Source: Prorocentrum cordatum | Taxonomy: Eukaryota > Sar > Dinophyceae > Prorocentrales > Prorocentraceae | Reading direction: 5' to 3' | Length of the DNA: 64,000 nucleotides | Assembly (NCBI GenBank): GCA_963575745.1 | Contig: CAUYUJ010003902.1 | Location: 1 to 64,000, forward strand | Shown: one piece after another, positions 23,344 to 35,204 of the stretch | Layout: each line of letters begins with the position of its first letter | How positions within the stretch are numbered: position 1 is the stretch's first letter | The notes under the pieces: model-generated | The model's input: only the letters and a program-made list of their open reading frames with translations | Databases searched by the model: none | What the model was told of the DNA's origin: nothing | Translations under genes and position numbers: made by a program

Positions 23344-23504
23344 AACTCGTAGAGCTTCCCCCAGCAAGTTATTGCTGGAAGCTTAAGAGTAATTCCCGGG
23401 GAGCTCTCTGAGAGCTAAAGGGTTTTAGATTAGAAGCTGGACGGTGGTGGTGTCTGCCAGCAGCCCATCTTCGCCGCTCCAGAATCCCCGCAGCGACCTG
23501 TAAA
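23344..23504 (+). mobile_element. A head continuing into family C body
   Basis: The A terminus and 5' hairpin (23344-23392) run without a visible break into the C start TTCCCGGGGAGCTCTCTGAG. This suggests that C may itself use the A-type 5' end. It stops at GACCTGTAAA against a reverse B. Confidence 0.55.
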
Positions 23505-23602
23505 ACTGGCGCCGGCGGTTAACCGTCAACCTGGTCACCGCCGGGAACCTCGTAGAGCTCCTTACATCCGTAAGAAAGCTTAGGATCGAAGCGGAGAGCT
23601 TC
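23505..23602 (-). mobile_element. Family B 3' end, reverse orientation
   Basis: It begins ACTGGCGCCGGCGG and includes the hairpin and terminal repeat (GGAACCTCGTAGAGCTCC). It ends after about 50 bp of B 3' region. Confidence 0.7.
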
Positions 23603-26001
23603 ACTCGTAGAGCTTCCCCAAGCTAGTAGCTGGAAGCTTAAGAGTAACTCGTAGAGCTTCCCTTAGCAAGTTATTGCTGGAAGCTTAAGAGTAATTCCGG
23701 GGAGCTGGAGAGCTAGTTGGCAAGAAAAATCTCGACGGACCTTTTGGTGACTTTTTGTCGGTTGAAAATTTTGTTCTCGAAATTTGACAATTCGTTAGAG
23801 CTCTAGTATTTTTTCCCATGATATTCGATCTTATTCCCGCTCGCCATCTTGATCTCAGCTCGATCGGGTAACTTTGAAGGCCAAAAAGCAGGCAGGCGGG
23901 AACGGCCGTTTCGAGTCATCTGATACGCGCTGTCGGTTTTCTCAGATAACTCGAGCTTCAGGACAACTACAGAGCTGGTCAGCACAGCTAATGCATTCAG
24001 AATGATTAGGCGCGTTCGCCTGTTGAATCCAGAGGTCTGAACTCGGTCTGCTAGCCGAGCTAGGTTCGCAAATCTATTCGTATTATTCGAGTCATTGTAG
24101 CAGGCGCTCTCGGTTTTTCGTACTTAACTCGATCTGTAGGGCAGCCGCAGGGCTGATAATCATAGAAATCGATTGAGAATTATCAGGCGCGTTCGTCTGT
24201 TGAATCAAGAGCTTCGAACTCGGCCTGCTCCCCGAGCTAGGTTCGCGAACCTATTGGTATTGTTCGAGTCATCTTGAGAAGTGCTCTCGGTTTTCTGCAC
24301 TTAAATCGTGCTGGGGGAGGGCTACAGTGCTGCTGGTCACAGGAATCGATTTCGAGATATCAGGCGCGTTCGTTCGTCGGACCGAGAGCTCGGAACTCGG
24401 TCTGCTGCTCGAACGAGATCCGCGAAACTGTTGTATATTCGAGTCATCCTGAGAGGTACTCTCGGTTTTCTGCACTTAACTCAGGCTGTATGGGGGGCTG
24501 CAGAGCTGGTAATCACAGGAATCGATCCGCAGAATCAGACGCGTCCGCCTGTGGCATTCAGGGGTCAGAACTCGGTTTCATACTCGAGCTCGATTGGAAA
24601 ACTGTTCGTTTGTTTTGTTAGAGTCATCTTGAGAGGTTTATAATCGCTTGGGCTGAAAACCTAGTCGTTCTCTGAAATCCTTTTCCACATTATATATTGT
24701 CAGGAAGCTCTACGAGTCCCCCGGCGGTAAGAAAGGTTGACGGTTTACCGCCGGCGCCCAGTAATTCCGGCGCGCTGGAGAGCTAGTTGGCTCGAAAAAA
24801 AAGAACTGAACTTTTCACAACTTTTGGTCGGTTGAAAATTTTGTTCTCGAAATTCAACAATTCGTTTGAGCTCTAGTATTTTTTCCCGTGATATTCGATC
24901 TTATTCCCGCTCGCCATCTTGATCTCAGCTCGATCGGGTACCTTTTACTGCCAAAAAGCACACTGGCGGGATCGGCCGTTTCGAGTCATCTTGATATGCG
25001 TTGTCGGTATTTTGTTCTTAACTCGAGCTGTAGAGCAGCTACAGAGCTGGTAAGCACACCTATCGCATTCAGAATTATCAGGCGCGTTCGCTCGTTGAGT
25101 CCAGAGGTCTGAACTCGGTCTGCTAGCCGAGCTAGGTCCGCAAACCTATTCGTATTATTGTCGTCTTGACAGACGCTCTTGGTTTTCTGTACTTAACTCG
25201 AGCTGTAGGGCAGCTACAGAGCTGGTAAGCACGTCTATCGCATTCAGAATTATCCGGCGCGTTCGCCTGTTGAATCCAGAGATCTGAACGCGGTCTGCTA
25301 GCCGAGCTAGGTCCGCAAACCTATTCGTATTATTCGAGTCGTCTTGACAGACGCTCTCAGTTTTCTGTACTTAACTCGAGCTGTAGGGCAGCTACAGGGC
25401 TGATTGTCGCAGACATCGATGGGGAACCATCAGTCGCGTTCGTCTATTGAACCGAGAGCTCTGAACTCAGTCTGCTGCCCGATCTAGAATCGCGAAACTG
25501 TTCGTATTGTTCGAGTCATCTTGAGAAGTGCTCTCAACTTTCTGCACTCAACTCGTGCTGGGGGAGGGCTACAGTGCTGCGGGTCACAGATATCGATTTG
25601 CACACATCAGGCGCGTCTGTTGGTCGGTTCCAGAGCTCAGAACTCGGTCTGCTGCTCGAACTAGGTCCGCGAAACTATTCTTTTATTCGAGTCGATACTG
25701 TCGGTTTTCTGCACTTAACTCGGGCTGTAGGGGAGCTGCAGGGCTGGGAATCACAGGAGTCCATTCGCAGACATCAGACGCGTCCGCCTGTCGCATTCAG
25801 AGGTCTGAACTCGGTTCGATACTCGAACTGGGTTGCGAAACTGTTGGTTTTTTTTCGTCAGAGTTATCTTAAGAGCTTTGAAATCGCTTGGGCTGAACCA
25901 CTAGTCGTTCTCTGGATTTTTTTACACATTATATTCTGTCAGGAAGCTCTACGAGTCCCCCGGCGGTAACAAAGGTTGACGGTTTACCGCTGGCGCCCAG
26001 T
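23603..26001 (+). mobile_element. Family A element split by a complete A
   Basis: Segments are 23603-23645 and 24763-26001. The left part ends CTTAAGAGT and the right part starts AATTCCGGCGCGCTGG, which rejoin exactly. It lacks the first A of the terminus. The tail reads CGCTGGCGCCCAGT, with one stem mismatch. Confidence 0.75.
23646..24762 (+). mobile_element. Family A element, complete
   Basis: 1,117 bp. It is the inner member of a nested A-in-A pair that resembles the pair at 20550-21928. Confidence 0.8.
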
Positions 26002-26302
26002 CTGTGAGTTTTTCCAGAAAAACGTCAAATTGAGATTTTTGGAGTGAAGATGAAGTCGATTCCCGGAAGTCAACTAATACTAAAACTGGCTCCAGAGAGC
26101 CGAGCTGCTCAGGGAACAACGTTTATATGCCAATGCTCGGCGTAAAAATCTGCTTTCTCAAAACAAATGGGCAAATATCTTTCAAATATTCGCAAAACTA
26201 CCCAAAAGTTGTCACATTGCCCTTTCTGGTCGGGTCGACGAACTAGCTCCACCTCGCGCCGGAATTCCTCTGGCTCATCGATAACGAAGAGCTCTACGAG
26301 GT
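26002..26302 (-). mobile_element. Family B element, reverse orientation, 3' end missing
   Basis: Read on the minus strand it starts at 26302 with ACCTCGTAGAGCTCTTCG and runs through the B body to about the TTTTTGACGTTTTTC region. The terminal repeat and hairpin are absent. Confidence 0.7.
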
Positions 26303-26846
26303 ACGTCGCAGCGGGTCAGGGGCCGCTTCGGGCACGCGTCCACGCGCGCCTGCACGCGTGCAGGCACGCGTGGAAGCGTTCCCGGCAGCGCCTCGGAAGC
26401 GCTGCAGGGGGGCCCCCAGATCCCCAGAAGCGCTTCACGAGAGCGTCCCAGGGGCCGCCAGGAGGGGCTTCTGGCGCGTATTCTCTTGTGCCGGAGAGCT
26501 CTCTGAGAGCTAGAAGGTTTTAGATTAGAAGCTGGACGGTGGTGCTGCCTGGCAGCAGCCCATCTCCGCCGCTCCACGATCCTCGCAGCAACTCGCCCGT
26601 CCCGGCAGCGGGTCCGGGAGAGCTTCCAGCTATCGTCTACGCGTGCCTGCACGCGTGCAGGAACGCGTGCGAGCGTTCCTGGCAGCTTTTCAGAAGCGCT
26701 GCAGCGGGCCCCCGGGACCCCAGAAAAGCTCCCCGAGAGCTTCTCTGAGCTTGCCAGGAAGGCTTTCGGGTGTGTGCCTCTTTCCTCTCCGCGTTTTGGA
26801 CGCTACCAAGTGCTCTCTGCTCTCCGGGTTTTGGACGTTACCAAGT
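26303..26846 (+). mobile_element. Two family C elements
   Basis: The first (26303-26490) is 5'-truncated and carries the palindrome GCGCCTGCACGCGTGCAGGC near 26345. The second, from about 26491, has GGAGAGCTCTCTGAGAGC, GATTAGAAGCTGGACGG, the palindrome (26641-26660) and a doubled tail ending GGACGTTACCAAGT at 26846. Confidence 0.65.
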
Positions 26847-28143
26847 AACTCGTAGGGCTTCCCTGAGCAAGTACCTCGTAGAGCTCTTCGGCATCGATGA
26901 GCTAGAGGAATTCCGGCGCGGGGTGGAGCTAGTTGGCCCAGCCGGCCGAGGCGGACAATGTGATAAGTTTTGGGTGGTTTTGCGAAAATTTGAAAGATAT
27001 TTGATCATTTATTTTCAGAAAGCAGATTTTAACGCCGAGCATTGGCATATGAACTCCTCTCTGACAGCAGCTCAGCTCTCTCGATGCATTTCTTCATGAG
27101 TTGACTTCCGGGAACTGAGTGAATATGAACATCGAAAAAATCGAATTTCAAGATTTTCGAAAAATCTGCATTTTTTGATTCTGTGTCGATTCTCTGCACT
27201 CTTAGAAGTGAGAGGAGCTCTGCGAGGTTCCCGGCGGTGACCAGGTTGACGGTTCACCGCCGGCGCCAGTTATTGCTGGAAGCTTACAAGTACTTCCGGG
27301 ACGCTGGAGAGCTAGTAACTCGTCGTGCCCGCACGCGTGCAGGCACGCATCGGCCGTTTTGAGTCATCTTGATATGCGCCGGCGGTTTTCTGAACATAAC
27401 TCGAGCTCTAGGGCAGCTACAGAGCTGGTAAGCACAGCTAATGCATGCAGAATGATCAGGCGCGTTCGCCTGTTGAATCCAGAGATCTGAACTCGGTCTG
27501 CTAGCCGAGCTAGGTCCGCAAACCTATTCGTATTATGCGAGTTATCTTGACAGGCGCTTTCGGTTTTCTGTACTTAACTCAAACTATAGGACAGCTACAG
27601 GGCTGATACTCACAGGAATTGATTCAGAATCATCAGTTGCGTTTGTCTGTCGAATCCAGAGCTCTGAATTCTGTCTGCTGCCCGATCTAGAATCGCGAAG
27701 CTATTCGTATCGTTCGAGTCGCTTGCGAGATGCTGTCGGTTATCTGGACTTAACTCGGGCTGTAGGGGGGCTGCATGGCTGGTAATCACTGGAATCGATT
27801 TGAAGACATCAGGCGCGTCCGCCTTTCGAATACAGAGCTCTGAACTCTGTCTGCTGCCCGAACTAGGTCCGCGAAACTATTCCTATTGTTCGAGTCATCC
27901 TGAGAGATGCGTCGGTTTTCTGCACTTAACTCGGGCTGTAGGGGGGCTGCAGGGCTGGTAATGGCAGGAGTCTATTCGCAGACATCAGACGCGTCCGTCT
28001 GTCGCATTCACAGGTCAAAAACTATTCACTATAAGTCAGATTGTTGGTAAGTGCTGTCTGTTTTCTCAACTTCAGTCGAGTTAGGAAGCTCTACGAGTCT
28101 CCCGGCGGTAACCAAGGTTGACGGTTTACCGCCGGCGCCCAGT
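26847..28143 (+). mobile_element. Family A element split by B, with an internal deletion
   Basis: Segments are 26847-26872 and 27271-28143. The halves rejoin as GAGCAAGT + TATTGCTGG. After CTAGTAACTCGTCG a short C-type palindrome remnant (CGCACGCGTGCAGGCACG, about 27330-27347) replaces the whole A leader, and the satellite core starts at CGGCCGTTTTGAG. Confidence 0.7.
26873..27270 (+). mobile_element. Family B element, complete
   Basis: 398 bp, the same length as the copy at 2197, with a normal hairpin and CGCCAGT. It is inserted between the two T residues of GCAAGTTATTGC in the A host. Confidence 0.8.
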
Positions 28144-29121
28144 TGGCAAGAAAAATCTCGACGGAAGTTTTGGTGACTTTTGCTCGGTTGAAAATTTTGT
28201 TCTCGAAATTTGACCATTCGTTAGAGCTCTAGTATTTTTTCCCGTGATATTCGATCTTATTCCCGCTCGCCATCTTGATCTCAGCTCGATCGGGTGAATA
28301 TTACTATCGAAAGCACTGTGGCGGGATCGGCCGTTTTGAGTCATCTTGATATGCGCTGACGGTTTTCTGAACATAACTCGAGCTTTAGGGCAGCTACACA
28401 GCTGGTAAGCACAGGCAATACATGCAGAATAATCAGGCGCGTTCGCCTGTCGAATCCAGAGGTCTGAACTCGGTCTGCTAGCCGAGCTAGGTTCGCAAAC
28501 CTGTTCGTATTATTCGAGTCATCTTGACAGAAACTCTTCGTTTTATGCACTTAACTCGAGCTGTAGGACAGCTACAGAGCTGATATTCACAGGCACGAAT
28601 TCAGAATCATCAGTTGCGTTTGTCTGTCGAGTCCAGAGCTCTGAACTCGGTCTGCTGCCCGATCTAGAATCGCGAAACTATTCGTATCGTTCGAGTCGCT
28701 TGCAAGATGCTGTCGGTTATCTGGACTTAACTCGGGCTGTAGGGGGGCTGCATGGCTGGTAATCACTGTGATCGATTCGAAGACATCAGGCGCGTCCGCC
28801 TGTCGAATACAGAGCTCTGAACTCTGTCTGCTGCCCGAACTAGGTCCGCGAAACTGTTCCTATTGTTCGAGTCATCCTGAGAGATGCTGTCGTTTTTCTG
28901 CACTTAACTCGGGCCGTAGGGGGGCTGCAGGGCTGGTAATGACAGGAGTCGATTCGCAGACATCAGACGCGTCCGTCTGTCGCATTCAGAGGTGAAAAAC
29001 TATTCACTATAAGTCAGATTGTTGGTAAGTGCTGTCTGTTTTCTCAACTTAAGTCGAGTTAGGAAGCTCTACGAGTCTCCCGGCGGTAACCAAGGTTGAC
29101 GGTTTACCGCCGGCGCCCAGT
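28144..29121 (+). mobile_element. Family A element, head missing
   Basis: It resumes at TGGCAAGAAAAATCTCG. The core is very similar to the copy ending at 28143. Both have GTCTCCCGGCGG before the stem. Confidence 0.7.
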
Positions 29122-29460
29122 TGGCCCACCCGGCCGAGGCGGAAAATGTGGTAACTTTTGGGTGGTTGTCCGAATATTTGAAAGATATTTGACCATTTAT
29201 TTTCAGAAAGCAGATTTTTCGAACCTGTAGTGGGTTAAGACGCGTCTGCCAATAAAATTTTCAGGTCCGTAGATGCAGTATTTCTATCAAAACACTTGGA
29301 GCAACCGACGTTCGATAAAAACAGAAAAACGTGATTTTTCGATTTTTTCGTTCCTCACTCGAGAAGCATACTCCCTGTGTTCTGAGGAGCGCGGTGTGAG
29401 AAAAGAGCTCTACGAGGGTCCCGGAGGTAACCTGGTTGACGGTTTACCGCCGGTTCCCGT
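29122..29460 (+). mobile_element. Family B element, head missing, tail eroded
   Basis: It resumes at TGGCCCACCCGGCC and ends GGTTCCCGT, having lost the A of CAGT. The left stem reads CCGGAGGTAA, with one mismatch. Confidence 0.65.
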
Positions 29461-29790
29461 TGGCCCCCGGCCAGAACGGACAAAGTGGTAACTTTTTGGT
29501 GGTAACTTTTGGGAAAGATATTTGACAATTTATTGTGAGAAAGCAGATTTTTCGCACCTGTAGACAACTATAACGGCATCAGCGTTTTAATATGAGCTCT
29601 GTAGATGCACTTTCACTATCAAAACACTTGGAGAAACTAAGTTTATGTCGGCAAGAAAAGAAATCATGTTTTCTCCTCTCCAAGAAATGTTTCCAGAAGC
29701 CCTCTTTTTTGATATTGAATTCTAACGCGAGTTAGGAGCTCTTCGAGGCTCCCGGGGGTGACCAGGTTGACGGTTTACCGCCGGTGCCAT
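29461..29790 (+). mobile_element. Family B element, head missing, tail eroded
   Basis: It resumes at TGGCCCCCGGCCAG. The 3' repeat reads GGAGCTCTTCGAGG, the left stem GGGGGTGA, and the end GGTGCCAT. Damage in all three parts suggests an old copy. Confidence 0.6.
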
Positions 29791-30764
29791 TATTGCTGGA
29801 AGCTTAAGAGTAATTCCGGCGCGCTCGAGAGCTAGTTCACAAGAAAATATCGACGGACCTCTTGCTGACTTTTGAGCGATTCAAAATTTTGTTCTCAAAA
29901 TTCAACTATTCGTTAGAGCTCTAGTATTATTCTCGTGATATTCGATCTTATTCCCGCTCGCCATCTTGATCTCAGCTCGAGCGGGTACCTTTCACTGCCA
30001 AAAAGCGTCCAGGCGGAATCAGCCGTTTCGAGTCATCTTGATACGTGGTCACGGCTTTCTTGAGATAACTCGAATTCAGGACAGCTACAGAGCTGGTAAG
30101 CACAGCTAATCGATCCAGAATGATCAGGCGTGTTCGTCTGTCCAACCCAGAGGTCTGAACTCGGTCTGCTAGCCGAGCTAGGTTCCCAAACCTATTCGTA
30201 TTATTTCAGTCATCTTCACAGACGCTCTCGGTTTTCAGTACTTAACTCGAGCTACAGGACAGCTACAGAGTTGATACATACAGAATAGATGTGATTCAGA
30301 CTCATCAGTGGCCGTTGTCTGTCGAATCCAGAGCTCTGCACTCGGTCCGCCCGATGTAGAATCGCGAAACTATTCGTATTGTTGGAGTCGTCTTGAGAGA
30401 TGCTGTCAGTTCTCTGCACTTAACTCGGGCTGTAGGGCGGCTGCCTGGCTGGTAATCACTGGAATCGATTCGGAGACATCAGGCGAATCTAGAGCTCCGA
30501 GCTCTGTCTGCTGCTCGAACTAGGGCTGCGAAACTATTCGTATGTTCGAGTCATCCAGAAAGGTGATCTCGGTTTCCTGCACTTAACTCGGGCTGTAGGG
30601 GGGGCTGTAGGGCTGGTAATCACAGGAATCGATTTAGAGACATCAGACGCGTCCGTCCTGAAAAACTATTTTTTCTGTGTATTTTTTTCGAGTATATGTT
30701 CTGAGGAAGCTCTACGAGTCCCCCGGCGGTAACAAAGGTTGACGGTTCACCGCCGGCGCCCAGT
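29791..30764 (+). mobile_element. Family A element, head missing
   Basis: It resumes at TATTGCTGGAAGC. The last satellite unit is truncated near 30650. The tail has a B-like GGTTCACCGCC right arm with an A-like GGTAAC left arm, so the stem has a mismatch. Confidence 0.65.
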
Positions 30765-30838
30765 TCCGGGGCTCTGGAGAGCTAGTTGGCAAGAAAAATC
30801 CCGACCGATATTTTGATGACTTTTGGTCGGTTGAAAGT

Positions 30839-32028
30839 AACTCGTAGAGCTTCCCTTAGCAAGTTATTGCTGGAAGATTAAGTATTCCGGGGCGGTGGAG
30901 AGCTCGTTGGCAAGAAAAATCTCGACGAACATTTTGAGGAATTTTGGTCGGTTGGAATTTTGTTCTTGAAATTCAATCATTCGTTTGAGCTCTAGTATTT
31001 TTTCCTGTGATATTCGATCTTATTCCCGCTCGCCATCTCGATCTCAGCTCGATCGGGTACCTTGTACTGCCGAAAAGCGTCCAGGCGGGATCGTTTCGAG
31101 TCATCTTGATTCGCGCTGTCGGTATACTGAACTTAACTCGAGATATAGGACAGCTACAGAGCTGATAAACACAGCTAATCGATTCAGAATGATCAGGCGC
31201 GTTCGGCTGTTCCAACCAGAGGTCTGAACTCGGATTGCTAGCCGAGCTAGGTCCGCAAACCTATTCGTATTATTCGAGTCATCTTGAGAGGCGCTCGTTT
31301 TTCTGTACTTAACTCGAGCTATAGGACAGCTACAGGGCTGATATTTACAGAAACCGATCCAGAATCATCAGTCGCGTTTGTCTGTTGAATCCAGAGCTCT
31401 GAACTCGGTCTGCTGCCCGATCCAGAATCGCGAAACTGTTCGTATTGTTCGAGTTATCTTGAGAGGTGCTGTCGGTTTTCTGCACTCAACTCAGGCTGTA
31501 GGGGGGCTACAGTGCTGGTGATGACAGCAATCGATTTGGAGACATCAGGCGCGTCCGCCTGTGGAATCCAGAGCGCAGAACTCGGTCTGCTGCCCGAACT
31601 CGGTCCGCGATACTGTTCGTATTGTTCGAGTCATACTGGAAGATGCTGTCGGCTTTCTGCACTTAACTCCGGCTGTAGGGGGGCTGCCGGGCGGGTAATG
31701 ACAGGAGTCGATTCGCAGACATCAGACGCGTCCGCCTGTCGCATTCAGAGGTCTGAACTCGGTCTGATACTCGAGCTGGGTTTGCCAAACTATTCGTTTT
31801 GCTGTCGATTGACGCACGTGACTCGGGCTGTAGGAGAGCTACAGAGCTCGTACAGAAGACACTCCAGAAGCATTGGGGGGCGTTCGGCTGTTGCATCGAG
31901 AGCTCTGAAATCGCTTGGGCTGAAAAACTATCTGTTCTCTGCATTTTTTTCGAGATCATATATTGTCAGGAAGCTCTACGAGTCCCCCGGCGGTAAGAAA
32001 GGTTGACGGTTTACCGCCGGCGCCCAGT
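30839..32028 (+). mobile_element. Family A element, complete
   Basis: 1,190 bp with both termini. The satellite core is of the right-hand subtype (TGCTGTCGGTTTTCTGCACT, and a last unit with GAAGCATTGGGGGGCGTTCG). Confidence 0.8.
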
Positions 32029-32175
32029 TTTGTTTTCGAATTTCAACAATTCGTTTGAGCTCTGGTATTTTTTCCCATGATATTCGATCTTATCCCCGCT
32101 CGCCATCTCGATCTTAGCTCGCTCGGGTACCTTTTACTGCCAGAAAGCAGGCAGGCGGGATCGGCCATTTCAAGT

Positions 32176-33372
32176 AACTCGTAGAGCTTCCCTTAGCTAG
32201 TTGCTGGAAGCTTAAGAGTAATTCCGGCGCGCTGGAGAGCTAGTTGGCAAGAAAAATCTCGACGGACCTTTTGCTGATTTTTGGTCGGTTGAAAATTTTG
32301 TTCTCGAAATTCAACAATTCGTTTGACTCTAGTATTTTTTCTGACCATATTCGATCTTATTCCCGCTCGCCAACTTAATATCAGCTCGATCGGATAAATA
32401 TTTTTGCAAAAAAGCATCGCGGCGGGATCGGCTGTTTCGAGTCATCTTGATACGCGTTGTCGGTATTCTGTACTTAACGCGAGCTGTAGGGCAGCTACAG
32501 GGCTCATTCTCACAGAAATCGATTGCGAATCATCAGGCGCGTTCGTCTGTTCCATCTAGAGTCTGAACTCGGTCTGCTGCCCGAGCTAGTTTCGCAAAGC
32601 TATTCGTGTTGTTGGAGTCATCTTGAGAGGTGCTGACAGTTTTCTGCACTTATCTCGGGCTGTAGGGGGGCTACAGGGCTCGTACTCACAGTAATCGATT
32701 CGGATACATCAGGCGCATCTGCCTGCCGAATCCAGAGCTCGGAACTCGATGTGCTGCCCGAGCTAGGTTCGCAAAACTTTTCGTATTTGTCGAGTCATCT
32801 TGAGAGGTGCTGTCTCAACTCGGGTCTAAGGGGGGCTGCAGGGCTGGTAATCACTGGAATCGATTCGGAGACATCAGTCGCGTCCAGCTGTTGCATTCAC
32901 TCGGTCTGCTGCCTGAGCTATGTCCGCGAAACTATTCGTATTGTTTGAGTGATCTTCAGAGGTGCTGTCGATTCTCTGCACTTAACTCAGGCTGTAGGGG
33001 GGCTGCAGGGCTGGTAATCACAGGAATCGATTTGGAGACATCAGGGGCGTCCGCCTGTTGCATTCAGATGTCTGAACTCGGTCTAATACTCGCGCTAGGT
33101 TCGCGAAACTATTTGTATTGTTCGAGTGATCTTGAGAGGTGCTCTCGATTTACGCACGTAACTCGGGCTGTAGAAGAGCTACGGAGCTCGTGCGCACAGA
33201 AAACGATCCAGAAGCATCAGGGGCGTTTGGCTGTTGCATCGAGAGGTCTGAAATCGTCTAGGCTGAAAAACTATTCGTTCTCTGCAATTTTCTTCGAGAT
33301 TATATATGGTCAGGAAGCTCTACGAGTCCCCCGACGGTGAGGAAGGTTGACGGTTTACCGCTGGCGCCCAGT
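32176..33372 (+). mobile_element. Family A element, complete
   Basis: 1,197 bp with both termini. The hairpin has paired variants, GACGGTGAGG on the left and TTTACCGCTGG on the right, so the stem is weakened. Confidence 0.8.
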
Positions 33373-34320
33373 CTTATTTACACGCGATGACGGTTATCTG
33401 AACATAACTCGAGCTTTATTTAGGACAGCTGCAGAGCTGGTAGGCACAGCTAATCGATTCAGAATAATCAGGCGTGTTCGCCTGTTGAATCTAGAGGTCT
33501 GAACTCGGTCTGCTAGCTGAGCTAGGTCCGCAAACCTGTTCGTATTATTCGAGTCATCTTGACAGACGCTCTCGGTTTTCTGTACTTAACTCGAGCTATA
33601 GGACAGCTATAGGGCTGATACTTACAGAAACCGATTCAGAATCATCATTCGCATTTGTCCGTTGAATGCAGAGCTCTGAACTCGGTCTGCTGCCCGATCT
33701 AGAATCGCAGAACTATTTGTATTGTTCGAGTCATCGTGAGAAGTGCTCTCGGTTCTCTGCACATAACTCGGGCTGGGGGGGGGCTACAGTGCTGGTAGTC
33801 ACAGGAATCGATTCGAAGAGATCAGACGCGTCCGCCTGTTGAATCGAGAGCTCGGAACTCGGTTTGCTACCCGAACTAGGTCCGCGAAACTATTGCATTG
33901 TTCGAGTCATCCTGAGAGGTGCTGCCGGTTTTCTGCACTTAACTCTGGCTGTAGGGGGGGCTGCAGGGCTGGTATCACAGGAGTCGATTCGCAGACATCA
34001 GACGCATCCGCCTGTCGCATTCAGAGGTCTGAACTCTGTTTGATACTCGAGCTGGGTTGGCAAACTATTCGTGTTGTTAGAGTCATCTTGAGAGGTGCTG
34101 TCGGTTTACGCACGTAACTCGGGCTGTAGCAGAGCAGAGCTCGTGAAGAAGATAATCCAAAAGCATCGGGGGCGTTCGGCTGTTGCATCGAAAGATCTGA
34201 AATCGCTTGGGCTGAAAGACTGTCGTTATCTGCATTTTTTCTTCGCATTATATATTGTCAGGAAGCTCTACGAGTCCCCCGGCGGTAAGAAAGGTTGACG
34301 GTTTACCGCCGGCGCCCAGT

Positions 34321-34410
34321 TGCTGGAAGCTTACGAGTAACTCGTAGAGCTTCCCTTAGCAAGTTATTGCTTGAAGCTTAAGAGTAATTCTGGCGCCCTG
34401 GAGAGATAGT
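34321..34410 (+). mobile_element. Stacked family A heads
   Basis: 34321-34338 is the end of an A 5' hairpin (TGCTGGAAGCTTACGAGT). A new A head starts at 34339 and is interrupted at GAGATAGT by a B head. No matching right halves were found nearby. Confidence 0.55.
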
Positions 34411-34822
34411 ACCTCGTAGAGCTCCTCGTTATCGATGAGCTAGAGGAATTCCGGCGCGGGATGGAGCTAGTTGGTCGATCCGACCAGAAACGACAAAGTG
34501 ATGACTTTAGGTCGGTTTTGCTCAGATTTCAAAGATATTTGACAATTCATTTTGAGAAAGCAGATTTTTACGCCGAGCATTGGCATATGGACTTTGTTTG
34601 TTCGAGTCATCTTGAAAGGTGCGGTCGATTTACGCTACTGAGCTCGCACGGAAGACAATCCAGAAGTATCGGGGGCGTTCGCTGTTGCATCGAGAGGTCT
34701 GAAATCGCTTGGGCTGAAAAACTGTTCGTTCTCTGCAATCTTTTTCGAGATTATATTTTGTCAGGAAGCTCTACAAGTCCCCCGGCGGTAAGAAAGGTTG
34801 ACAGTTTACCGCCAGCGCCCAT
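34411..34822 (+). mobile_element. B head fused to A tail
   Basis: The B sequence runs to GGCATATGGACTTTG (about 34596). From TTGTTCGAGTCATC it is the last A satellite unit and the A tail, ending CGCCCAT. The fusion lies at no element boundary, so recombination or template switching is likely. Confidence 0.65.
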
Positions 34823-35204
34823 TAATTCCCGGGCGCTGGAGGGCTAGTTGGCAAGCAAAATCTCGTAGAGCTTCCCTTAGCTAGTTGCTGGAAGCTTAAG
34901 AGTAATTCTGGCGCGCTGGAGAGCTAGTTGGCAAGAAAAATCTCGACGGACCTTTTGCTGATTTTTGGTCGGTTGAAACTTTTGTTCTCGAAATTCCTCA
35001 ATTCGTTTGAGCTCTAGTTTTTTTTCCCGTGATATTCGATCTTATTCCCGCTGGCCGTCTTGATCTCAGCTCGATCGGGTAAATATTTCTGCAAAAAGCG
35101 TCGCGGCGGGATCGGCTGTTTCGAGTCATCTTGGTACGCGTTGTCGGTATTTTGTACTTAAACTCGAGCTGTAGGGCAGTTACAGAGCTCATTCTCACGG
35201 AAAT

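Larger units (their letters stand above)
30765..34320 (+). mobile_element. Family A element interrupted twice by complete A elements
   Basis: Segments are 30765-30838, 32029-32175 and 33373-34320. Both interruptions rejoin: GTTGAAAGT + TTTGTTTTCG, and CATTTCAAGT + CTTATTTACACG. This is direct evidence for repeated insertion into one host copy. Confidence 0.75.
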
